From the NCBI GenBank assembly GCA_025349905.2, contig MU624828.1, forward strand, positions 1-21,549: a stretch of 21,549 bases of DNA, read 5' to 3'. Under the pieces are notes generated by a model. It was given only the letters and a program-made list of their open reading frames with translations, was not told where the DNA came from and made no database searches. Positions within the stretch are counted from its first letter, which is position 1; each line of letters starts with the position of its first letter. A program made the translations under genes and the position numbers. Origin of the DNA: Blastocladiella britannica (Eukaryota; Blastocladiomycota; Blastocladiomycetes; Blastocladiales; Blastocladiaceae). Below, in pieces: positions 9,125 through 17,589 of this stretch.

Positions 9125-10333
9125 ATGGTGACGGAGGCAAGTCGTCCACTGATTCTCGGCGCCACACACATCAAGCCGAAAAATCACATGAACTCCACTT
9201 TCCTCTCTTGGCCATCCCAACAACATTTACCTGCAGCACACCCTATGCCCGAACCACGCCGCCAACTGCACGCACGCACGCTCTCTGCCCCGTGCACCGA
9301 GCTAGCGGCCCTGGCCGTCGCCGGCACCGCCCTGCTCCCACCGCGTACCAGTCGCCGCCGCGTTTCTGCGGCCCCACTCTCCTGCACCGACATGCTGCCC
9401 CCGCTCCCGCTTTCGCGCCGCACGTCCGTGTCTTCCTTGCCGTCCATGGTCGCGGCCCACCCCAAGTCGCATAAAAAACTCCAGCTCCTGGACCTCCCCA
9501 ACGAGCTGCTGCTCCTCATCATGGACCACGTCGCACCCGCATCTCTGAGTATCGTGGCCATGTCTCTGGGCCAGTTGGCACCTCCCTCGGCGAGGCCGGC
9601 GCACGCCATCCTGCGGTTCCGGGCCGCTAACCGCCGCCTGCATGCGCTCGCGGCAGTGGTATTGCGGCCAGTGGTGGCCGGCGACTGCACCGCTCTGGCT
9701 GCTCGCCGAGCATCGTGCGAAACGCATCGCTCAAAGGTCCTGGCCGCGGCCGAGCCGGCACTGGCGCACAACCGGCGGTTCCTGCGGTCAGTGGCCCCCG
9801 CGCACCTTCGCGAGTTGTCGGCGCTGGCTCGGCCCGTGGGCGACCTGGCCGCCGTCTGCGCAGCGTTCGTGGCGCTGATGCACCCCGACGTTGCCCCAGC
9901 TGCCGCCTTGAATCCCGGCGCAGCGTGGGCAACGACGCGGCGTCTCCTCGCCCACCGGACCACACACACCTGGGCCACCACATTGCACACGGCCACACGC
10001 ACAAGCCCCCCACCCACAGTCGCCGGTGGACTTGCGGCCGCACGCTCCATCATTGTGCGCTCGGGGATCTCGTACGACCGCATGCGCACCGTGTCGGTGG
10101 TCGGGTACCGGTTGCTTATTGCCACTGCCGCGGTGCTCCAGTTCCATGAGCACGTGGCCCGGATCGATGCCGCCGACGCTCACGTTGCGCGGCTGACGGT
10201 ACGGGAGGGCCAGGCGGCACGCTTTGCCGCTGCACTCGACGCCATCCCATGCGGGTCGCCCTATGTCGCCCCCGCTGGTGAGGTGGAAGACTTTTCGGTG
10301 CTGGTGTCTGCTGTCGTTGCGCTGGAAGCGTGA
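9125..10333 (+). CDS. F-box domain protein
   Basis: An intronless 402-residue protein. The segment LQLLDLPNELLLLIMDHVAP starts near residue 119 and runs on through FRAANRRLHALAAVVLRPVV; this is an F-box fold (LPxEL, then a helix and a basic helix). F-box proteins bring substrates to SCF ubiquitin ligases through Skp1; that role is transferred from the family. The rest is Ala/Arg/His-rich and predicted helical, without recognisable LRR or WD repeats, so the substrate is unknown. The first 115 residues are low-complexity and may be partly non-coding: in-frame ATGs at 9188 and 9245 are alternative starts. The ATG at 9125 has A at -3 and G at +4, which favours it. Only 82 bp separate its stop from the next gene on the same strand. 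Confidence 0.6.
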   Translation: MVTEASRPLILGATHIKPKNHMNSTFLSWPSQQHLPAAHPMPEPRRQLHARTLSAPCTELAALAVAGTALLPPRTSRRRVSAAPLSCTDMLPPLPLSRRTSVSSLPSMVAAHPKSHKKLQLLDLPNELLLLIMDHVAPASLSIVAMSLGQLAPPSARPAHAILRFRAANRRLHALAAVVLRPVVAGDCTALAARRASCETHRSKVLAAAEPALAHNRRFLRSVAPAHLRELSALARPVGDLAAVCAAFVALMHPDVAPAAALNPGAAWATTRRLLAHRTTHTWATTLHTATRTSPPPTVAGGLAAARSIIVRSGISYDRMRTVSVVGYRLLIATAAVLQFHEHVARIDAADAHVARLTVREGQAARFAAALDAIPCGSPYVAPAGEVEDFSVLVSAVVALEA

Positions 10334-10390
10334 GTGAATATTGTTCATTTGTTTCAGAGTATTTTCCCACTGAAAATTGTAAACTAGAGA

Positions 10391-10413
10391 AAAATATTAT
10401 TCAAAATATTATT
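10391..10413 (+). repeat. Direct repeat AAAATATTATT x2 upstream of gene 7
   Basis: Two perfect copies of an 11-bp AT-only unit at 10391-10401 and 10403-10413, separated by one C and ending 3 bp before the ATG at 10416. This is the most AT-rich stretch of the 82-bp intergenic gap. It may be a core promoter or leader element, or chance in AT-rich leader DNA. Confidence 0.6.
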
Positions 10414-10415
10414 AA

Positions 10416-12260
10416 ATGGCGGATCCGCCGACAATTACAACCATGGCATCGTCACCGCGGCAAGCGCACGCGTCACTCGCGCGATCCGTGTCGCCATCCA
10501 TGCGCATCACCTCTCCACTCAAAGCCATCTCGGGAAGTGCTCTAGCGCGAGCACTCACCTCCGGATCCAACTCTGCTCTCCAGCAATCATCACCCGCATC
10601 GCAAGGGGTCGCCCTAGCTGCGGTTCCCGCTCGGCGGCCCATCACTTCCGACATTGACGAGCTGCTGCAGCTCGAATCCGCCTTGGATCCAGAGCTGTCA
10701 TTGTCCCCGACAACCAAAACTCAAACAACAAATGCAATTGCACCCGAGCCAGGGACGCCGCGCGGCCGCGTGGTCTCGGGCCTCGTAACCAAACTGACCC
10801 GATCTGCCACCGCTCGTGGATCCTCGCCGGCGGGGGGTGGAGCAGCCGGTTCCTCGGCCATGGGTTTACAGGCGGCCGCCATGGGCTCGGCGAACGCGCT
10901 GTACGCAAAGCCCGACGACGCGTACTCGCCCGACCCCAACATGCCGCACTTGCGACACGGCCGCCGCAACGTCGACATTGGCGAGATTCTGGCTGAAACC
11001 GAGTCGACGGCCGCCAACGCGCTGGGAATGGCTGGGAACGCCGCCAAGCGCAAGTCGGTGGCCATGGCACACATCAACAGCAGCCTTGTACTTTCTCCGC
11101 CTGGTGGACCGACGGGAGCAGCATCGCCCGGGGAGGAACCGGTCGGGTCGCTGTTTTCACGCACCATCTCGGTCGGGGCGTCGTTCCGCCGTTGGTCAGT
11201 TGCTGGGATTGCGCTCGTCAAGGAGCCCCGCCGCGATCCAGCGAACAACGGCACCAGTCAATCCAAGAAATCGCCGCCCGCTGGAGACCCGCTGTCCCCG
11301 TCCGAAACCCAAGTCTCGGTGCGCGTCAACCGGTCCATGGTCAACCTGACGGGCCGTACTCCGGGAACTCAAGGGTACGGAACGACGATTAGCAGCAGCG
11401 GCCCTCCGGCACTGGACGCGGTCGAGGCTGCTCGAGTGCGTGATCTGCCGCTCCCCGCTCCCATGGACATTGACGCGCTGCTGTCGGCCTACACTCGGCC
11501 GCGGCGTGCGGCCACCGCACCTTCACCCCACACGCAGCCGCCGCCGCCGCTGTCTCATCAGCACCATCCTATTGGCCCATTCTCGCCCACGCCATCCCCG
11601 CATGACGTTCATTCGCGGATGCTCTCGCCGTCAGTGCAAAACATGCGCGTAGTCTCGGACACGGATCTCGAGCGCCGGGCGACCAACTCGCTGGCGCGCC
11701 CACGCAGCGTCTCATCCAAGACCGACACCACAACCGATGGGAACGGCGGCGGCGTGGGCGGGGGACAGAGTAGTATTGGATGCAGTACAGGCCATGGCGG
11801 TCATGGAGCCGGCCATATTCCGCTGTCGCCGTCATCGGTCGGCCAGTTTGTAGTCCGCGGCTCGACCGACGCAGTGTACACGCGCGGATCCGACACGGTG
11901 CGTGGGTCGCAGGCAACCTCGCCGGTTGGGTCCGTAAGCGACGGGATCGCTACTCCCCTGCGCCAGCCCGAGCCGCTGTCGGCAATCCACGAGGCGGCGC
12001 TGTCAGCAGTGTTTACACCAGAGCAGGGGCAAGCGGCCACGGCGGGCACGGCGGCGGCTGCCACCGACCGAGTGTCCATGCACTCTGTTGCGTCCGAGAC
12101 GGGCAGCGGCGGGCCCGAGGCCATGAACGCCATGCTCCTGATCCTGCGCACGCACCCACGGCCCGTGCTCGATCGCGTCTATGTGAACCACATCAATGAT
12201 ATTGATGCGCTGGTGACTCAAAGCGGTAGCGCAGGTGCCGGCCAGCACCACAACGTTTAA
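10416..12260 (+). CDS. Disordered Ser/Pro/Ala-rich protein with recurring DID-x-L motifs
   Basis: An intronless 614-residue protein that I cannot assign to a family. Most of it is low-complexity and rich in S/T-P dipeptides (SPSMRITSPLK, TPSPHD, LSPSSVG), as expected of a heavily phosphorylated, disordered regulatory protein. Four short acidic-leucine motifs recur: DIDELL (79-84), DIGEIL (187-192), DIDALL (351-356) and DIDALV (595-600), spread over the whole length. The region 215-275 is more ordered-looking (RKSVAMAHINSSLVLSP, FSRTISVGASFRRWSVAGIALV) and has basophilic-kinase-like RKS and RRWS sites. The C-terminal MNAMLLILRTHPRPVLDRVYVNHINDIDALV is the only other non-disordered stretch. No signal peptide or membrane helix. 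Codon use matches neighbouring genes, supporting real coding. Confidence 0.6.
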   Translation: MADPPTITTMASSPRQAHASLARSVSPSMRITSPLKAISGSALARALTSGSNSALQQSSPASQGVALAAVPARRPITSDIDELLQLESALDPELSLSPTTKTQTTNAIAPEPGTPRGRVVSGLVTKLTRSATARGSSPAGGGAAGSSAMGLQAAAMGSANALYAKPDDAYSPDPNMPHLRHGRRNVDIGEILAETESTAANALGMAGNAAKRKSVAMAHINSSLVLSPPGGPTGAASPGEEPVGSLFSRTISVGASFRRWSVAGIALVKEPRRDPANNGTSQSKKSPPAGDPLSPSETQVSVRVNRSMVNLTGRTPGTQGYGTTISSSGPPALDAVEAARVRDLPLPAPMDIDALLSAYTRPRRAATAPSPHTQPPPPLSHQHHPIGPFSPTPSPHDVHSRMLSPSVQNMRVVSDTDLERRATNSLARPRSVSSKTDTTTDGNGGGVGGGQSSIGCSTGHGGHGAGHIPLSPSSVGQFVVRGSTDAVYTRGSDTVRGSQATSPVGSVSDGIATPLRQPEPLSAIHEAALSAVFTPEQGQAATAGTAAAATDRVSMHSVASETGSGGPEAMNAMLLILRTHPRPVLDRVYVNHINDIDALVTQSGSAGAGQHHNV

Positions 12261-12535
12261 GGTCAATGCCATGGACGCAGTAAAGTGGACGAGTAAAAGT
12301 AAATCAATCATGTTCTTCTCCTCCTCGTCATCAGTCTCCTTCATGTCTTGGTACTTGAGCACCATTCAAGAATCGCTGAGTGATTCCGGCCATAGGCACC
12401 AAGGATTGCAGGCGCCACATACAAGAGATAATCCACGATCGACATGTTACAGCCACAGCGACGTTGCCCGTTGTGGGCAGAAACATCGACCAAAGTGATC
12501 CTGGTCTTCCAGTGTCGCGAAGGTTTGTGCCGTGC
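12261..12535. other. Convergent gap with an ambiguous minus-strand open frame
   Basis: No confident gene. On the minus strand one frame is open from 12535 down to a stop at 12341-12343, and contains an ATG at 12443-12445 that would give a 34-residue peptide with a hydrophobic start (MSIVDYLLYVAPAILGAYG). A second minus frame is open from about 12621 to 12331 and partly resembles coding sequence. Both could be exons of the uncertain gene next to it, or 3' untranslated sequence. Confidence 0.3.
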
Positions 12536-13047
12536 TCATCCCAGATCCAGTCGAGCAAGGCCCTCAAAATTGTCCGCCTGAGAAGCTGGTCCACGATCCG
12601 GAGGTGACGGCGAATGGCCAAAGTCCAATGTACGAAGAATGATGTATTCTACTCATCGCATGAGCCTCGTCGTCCTCCACTCGGCCCTGGATCAGCTTAT
12701 CGGCCTCCACATTCCGGAAGTGACGACGCTGCTGGTGGCGGAGACGGAGAGACAGAAGTACGAGTAGAGCAGAAATATTTTGTATTTCTAAACTGAAACT
12801 GGCGCCACTCGCCATTGCACACTTGACGAGATCATCGCAACGTCCACTCTTGGCCGGGTCCCGCAGAAAACCGCCATCCATGTTCGAATGGGGCAGCTCG
12901 ATACTCGGGGGACACAAAAAGTCAATAACATAACAAAACAAACAACAATAGATGGGAGACATACGTGGGCATCGGCATCGGGTAAAACTGGTCCCCGACA
13001 TCGTGGTTTTTGAGCGCCCGACTGAGTAGGTGATTATCGGATGCCAT
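12536..13047 (-). CDS. Uncertain small multi-exon gene, unknown product
   Basis: Tentative model with exons 12965-13047, 12653-12903 and 12536-12585 (minus strand), 127 residues, introns of 61 and 67 nt. Exon 1 (MASDNHLLSRALKNHDVGDQ) follows an A/C-rich leader like those of other genes here. Intron 1 starts GTATGT but needs a GAG acceptor. Exon 2 codes for DPAKSGRCDDLVKCAMASG, then a hydrophobic patch (ISALLVLLSL), then a charged helix-like stretch (NVEADKLIQGRVEDDEAH) whose third codon positions are mostly G/C. The last exon gives SQADNFEGLARLDLG. The AT-rich stretch near 12775-12800 may be an unrecognised intron, and the frame upstream of 13047 is also open to 13341, so the start is not certain. 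I do not recognise the protein. Confidence 0.3.
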
Positions 13048-13313
13048 ATTTGATGGGTGTGTGTTTTGAGCATGTTGGGAAGGTTTTTTGAAGTTGGTGG
13101 CAGCGAGTGAAAAAAGTGCATTTGGTAGGTTCGATGAGAGAGGCGGACAGCAAGCAATCTGGAGTGAGGTGGACCGCCAAGCACGGACGGGAGTGGCCCA
13201 CCGTTCAATAGATCCGAGGAGACGGCTTGCCGCATCGGCCAGGACCATAGCGATCACGTCGAGTGCCATTGATTGCATGAAGAAGACTTTTTGCATTGGA
13301 AGAGCAGATGATG

Positions 13314-15379
13314 TTATACCCGAGCATCCTCGTCGAGCCACTTGACCATATATGGGCCCTCGAGCTCGTACCCGATCTTGCGGTAATAGTCGCGCGTTCC
13401 CACACCTGTTTTTTTTTTATTTTTAAACAGTTAGCAACAAAATCCTCAAGAATTAATAGGAAACGGACCAGAAATGACAGCAATCTTGACGCTGCCATGC
13501 TCCTCGCGCGCAATCCGCTCCGCCTCTTCCATGAGCAGCATGCCAAATCCTTGGTGCTGGAACCGGGTCGGATCGCGCGAGTGGACGGGGACCACCGACC
13601 CGTAAACGTGCAGTTCGCGCACGACCGACTGCGGGACGCTGTTCACGCGCAGCTCGGGCCGGAACGTGCCGTCCTCGGAGCACTTGCGCAGCCGCAGCAG
13701 TCCAATCAAGATATCCTGCTGCGGGTCCTCGTACGCCAAGAACGTCTCCCACCCGCCGTTAGCCGCGTAGTCCCGGCGCACCAGCTCGACGTTAGCGGGC
13801 GTGACCTTGTGATGCACTTCCTGGATCCCGACCTCGCGGGTGCGCACGTCGCGGGTCGTGACGCCGAGATCGCGCATGCGCGCCAGCGCCAGCTCGCGTA
13901 AGTTTCCATGCTCGACCCCGGACGTCACCAGCGGCATCGGAATGTCGCGCTGCACGCGGTACACGCGGGTCCACGGTGGGACCAGCGCCATGATCCGCGC
14001 TACCAGGTCCACCAGCTCGTTGGGGCTATAGTTGCGGTACCGCCCCGTGCGCCACAGCTCGTACAGGCCCGTGCCGCGGATCACGAGCGTCGGGTAGATT
14101 TTGAGCCCGTCCGACCGGTACGCTGGGTTTTCAAAGTACTCGTGGAACTGGGCCAGGTCGCGCGCCTGGCCGACGTTGGGGAGATCGGGCATCATGTGCG
14201 AAACCTGTTTTTTTGTTTGTTTTGTTGTTCTACGTAAGAGATCTGAGAGAAAAAAGGGAAATGGGTAGGCGCACAATCTTGTACCCGGCATCCTTGCCAA
14301 GGTGAAAGGATTCGGTGACGGCCTTGACCGTGTGGCCACTAGTATTAAAGCATAATGAGGCAACTGCTAAAGGAAAAGTCCAAAGAGAAAGTACCGATTC
14401 GTGTCCCGCGCAACGTCTTCGTACACGCTTTGCACGCCAATCTCGAGGCGCGTGCACCCGTAGCGCAGCATCTGGCTAATGTGCGGTTTCAGGCAGTAGT
14501 CGGGACGCGTTTCGATCGTGATGCCCACGCATTTCACCGGCGACTGCTCCGACATGCGCACGGCCTCGTCCACGTTGCCGTGTGACTCATGGCCCGACAG
14601 CGCATCATGCAGCCGTGCGATGAACCAGTGGCGGTACTCTTCCGAGAGGGACATGAAGGTGCCGCCCATGACAATGTACTCGATCTTCAACCACACTTGT
14701 CAATCGAGGTAATCCACAGAATGAAATGTAAAGTACCTTGTCGCACGAGTGACCCAGCGACTGAAGTTGCAAGATGCGACCGCGCGATTGCTCAAAGGGC
14801 TCGTAGCGGGCCCGGATCGCGCGCATGGAGGTTGGCTCGTATCCCGTGTACGACTGGGTGCTGCCCGTTTTGTAATTGTTGTATGAGTACAAGGAGGTAC
14901 CTCCTTCAGGAATATACACCATACCTGTACTCAAAGTCGCTGTCAGGGCCACCAGGACAGTACACGCAGACGTTTCCCGTGACGGCAATGTGTGGGCATC
15001 GATGCGGCTTGCACATGACGGCGACGACGGCAACGCCCGAAGCAGTGCGGACGGGCTTTGCGCGCAGGCGAGGGACTAGTTGGGCACGGTGCTGGTGCGG
15101 GATGGCGGCCAAAATGTCGACGAGGCGCGGCTGGCCGCCCAACTTATAAGCGCGAGCCCACTTTGAGCGCAGGCCATTCAAGTTGACGTCGGCGCGGCGG
15201 TCGGCGGCGGCCACCAGGTCGCGCACGATCCCGGCGCAGCACAGGACCATGCGCTCGGCCTCGGACTGGGATGTATCGGCGTTTGTGACTGTATGCATTT
15301 TACAGTTCAGTTAATGTGGCACGCGTGGTACGAGGGTCATATCAATACGGGTACGGTTGGCGACGTTGGTCGCGGCCAT
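13314..15379 (-). CDS. ELP3: Elongator complex catalytic subunit Elp3 (7 exons)
   Basis: Radical SAM tRNA-acetyltransferase that starts the cm5U/mcm5U modification of wobble uridines as part of Elongator. Minus-strand exons: 15355-15379, 14925-15288, 14737-14860, 14395-14684, 14275-14338, 13469-14204 and 13314-13405. They give 564 residues, close to yeast Elp3. The N-terminal tRNA-binding part reads [29 protein letters not shown] in overlapping pieces. The cluster Cys of the CX9CX2C motif are about C106, C116 and C119, followed by [10 protein letters not shown]. Family blocks follow: [50 protein letters not shown] and [11 protein letters not shown]. The GNAT domain has [16 protein letters not shown] for acetyl-CoA and ends [12 protein letters not shown]. 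The 25-nt first exon (MAATNVAN) with a 66-nt intron is my inference; a shorter start at 15298 ([10 protein letters not shown]) is the alternative. Introns are 52-70 nt, and intron 3 uses an AAG acceptor. Confidence 0.93.
14885..14932. other. Palindrome and inverted repeats in ELP3 intron 2
   Basis: A perfect 16-bp palindrome, AAGGAGGTACCTCCTT, spans 14891-14906 inside ELP3 intron 14861-14924. It is flanked by a 7-bp inverted repeat, gagtaca at 14885-14891 and tgtactc at 14926-14932. The second arm lies in the upstream exon directly at the splice donor. In the pre-mRNA the two arms could pair and place the GTATGG donor at the base of a hairpin. Confidence 0.65.
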
Positions 15380-15446
15380 TTCTTCCTGAATAATTTTTTT
15401 TTCTCTCTCAAAAAATCAAAAAACAAACAACCCATTACCAGTATCA
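15380..15446. promoter_or_regulatory. Very short divergent promoter, ELP3 and KHDC4-like gene
   Basis: Only 67 bp separate the proposed ELP3 start codon and the ATG of the KH-domain gene (148 bp if ELP3 starts at 15298). The gap holds a T-rich tract (15393-15402), CT-rich and A-rich stretches, and no clear TATA box. Poly(dA:dT) tracts like this exclude nucleosomes in fungal promoters (general knowledge); the role here is inferred. Confidence 0.45.
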
Positions 15447-17507
15447 ATGTCTGACCCTGCCAGCGCTGCCCCGTTCGTATTATCCGCTTTTATCACTTTA
15501 ATGCCAATACTGACTCTATCTTTGCTGATCTCCAGTAGCCGCCGACGCCGCTGGGACCTCCCTGGCGACAGCGCTCCACCTGCGGACGCGACCTCCGATC
15601 CTGCCGCCATCGAGAATGCCAAGCGCTTGGCGATGGAACGCGCGCGTGCCCTTGCCGCGTCGGCGTCGGTGTCCTTATTGTCGTCAGGCGCGTCTGGTTC
15701 TGCCCCTCGAAACGGTGCCGACGGTGCTGGTGACGATGACTTTGGCGTCCGTTCTTTCTATATATTCCATGCGACGCGTCGTCGCCCTTGCATATCTATT
15801 GACTTTGACTTACAAAACATGACATAACAGGCCATCGTCCCCGCCGGACAAAACTTTACCTTTGACGTCGAGATCAACGACTGCCGGAACCGCTACAACC
15901 TGACCAAGTCAACGTCTCAGCACGAGGTACTCTCGCATTTTTTTTAGCTGTTGAAAAGATGGACCAAACGAAAAAAAGCACAACAGATCAAAAACCAAAC
16001 CGGGTGCGAAATCACCACCCGCGGCAAGTACTACCCCGACAAGTCCAAGGCCACCGCCCTCGACCCGCCGCTGCACTTGCACCTCTCGGCCACCTCCAAG
16101 GAGGCCCTGGACTCGGCCGTCGCTCGCATCAAGGACATTATGGAGCAGCAGCCCGACCCGCTTTTGGAACAGCGCACGTCGTTTCTTGCGCGTCCGGTAC
16201 GACCTTTTCACCTTATTCTTCTGCCAATTTTTTTTTCTCATTTTTTTTTTTTTTTTTTTTTAATTCTATAGGGCGGACGCGACTCGGACGAGCAAGGCGG
16301 CGGCGATACCGGCCGCGGTCGCGGGAACATGCAACCCTTGCTCACCGACAAGATCGTGATTGATTTCGGCCAGGACCGGTACTTTAACGTACGGTCCAAG
16401 ATCATTGGCCCGCGCGGCCTGTACGTGAAGCACATTCAAGCCGAGACAAATGTGCGGCTGCAGCTTAAAGGGCAAGGGTCGGGCTTTTGCGAGAACGCCA
16501 CGGGTCGCGAATCGGACGAGCCGCTGCACGTGCACATGCAAACCACCGTCGGCGAGGCGGCCTTGGAAAAGGCCCGCACGTTGCTGGTCGACTTGTTGGC
16601 GCAGGTTCGCAGCGACTACGAGAAATGGAAGACTGGGCGCACCCAGGGTGGTGGGGGCGATTTCCGCGGCGGCGACGGGTTCCGCAATGGTCCTCCTGGC
16701 GGTGGCGACGGGTTTGATCGCGACCGCGATCGCCCGCCCATGCAGCAAATGCCGCCGATGCAGCAGCACGACCGGTACGGCGCACCACCGTCGTCCTCGT
16801 ACGGCGCACCAGGAGGTGGGTATCCGGGCGGCCCACCGCCGCAGTCCATGGGTCCTGGTGGTGGCGGCATGATGATGCCCATGGGGCCCGGTGGCGCTGC
16901 CGTAAACGCCGAACCGGTCCTTCCGGTGCCCCCGATTCCGGCGCCAACGCCTGCGCCCGAAATCGTCAAGTCGGCCGACGATATGGTCAAGTACCAAAAC
17001 TGGTACGGCATGTTCTTTGCGTATTACATGCAACTGGCCAATGCCGGGCAGCCGTTGCCCGTGGTCACGGCGCCGGTGGTCGCATCGTCGGCACCCGCTG
17101 CCACAGCGGTCGCAGTAGCAGCACCAGCAGTAGCACCAACAGCAACGACGGGAGCAGGAGACGATGCCGCCACGTCCCATCCGAACTGGGGCCCAATGGT
17201 CGACTACTACATCAAGTACTACGAGGCGTACGGCCTCGACGCGGCCACTGCACGCGCGCACGCTGAGACCGCTGCCCGCGACGCCATTGCGTCGGGATCG
17301 GCTGCTGGCGCAGCAGCAGCGACCCAGGATGGTGGTGATCAGGAAGCTGGCTCTAATGCAACAACGGATCAACATCCAACGGCATCGACGAGTGAGGAGG
17401 AAGAGGCTTCCAATGCGGCATGGGCCGCTTATTACCAGCAACAAGCCGACGCCGCGGCAGCGGCATCTACGGTCGATCAAGGGAATGGCGATGCATCTCA
17501 CCAATAA
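15447..17507 (+). CDS. KH-domain RNA-binding protein, KHDC4/BLOM7-like (first intron out of phase)
   Basis: Related to the KHDC4/BLOM7 family, linked in animals to splice-site choice. Supported exons: about 15536-15746, 15831-15926, 15987-16196 and 16272-17507, after a short first exon at 15447-15476. The N-terminus has RRRRWD, the counterpart of RRSKWD in human KHDC4, then a helix (AIENAKRLAMERARALAA). A first KH-like half covers FTFDVEINDCRNRYNL and GCEITTRGKYYPD to DSAVARIKDIM. The main KH domain has FNVRSKIIGPRGLYVKHIQ, LKGQGSG and GRESDEPLHVHM. The C-terminal half is Gly/Pro-rich, then Ala-rich with three Tyr-rich blocks (YQNWYGMFFAYYMQLA, VDYYIKYYEAYG, AWAAYYQQQ). An intron-like 15477-15535 (GTATTA, TACTGAC branch site, CTCCAG) breaks the frame if removed. 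If kept, the protein is 613 residues with a hydrophobic N-terminus. AATAAA at 17503-17508 overlaps the stop codon. Confidence 0.85.
16241..16261 (+). repeat. T21 homopolymer before a 3' splice site
   Basis: A run of 21 T inside intron 16197-16271 of the KH-domain gene, ending ten bases before the TATAG acceptor, so it acts as an extreme polypyrimidine tract. A shorter T9 run precedes it at 16228-16236. Confidence 0.9.
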
Positions 17508-17589
17508 AAAATTTCATTTCAAAATTGTGTGGCAGAAGTAGGAGGTGTTATAAAATATAAAAAAAGTCAAAGCCCGCGAAAAACAACGG

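Noticed and set aside
15298..15298. ELP3 start at [10 protein letters not shown]
   Set aside because: Possible, but the ATG lies within what looks like a 66-nt intron just before its ACAG acceptor; the upstream ATG joins in frame. Kept as the alternative.
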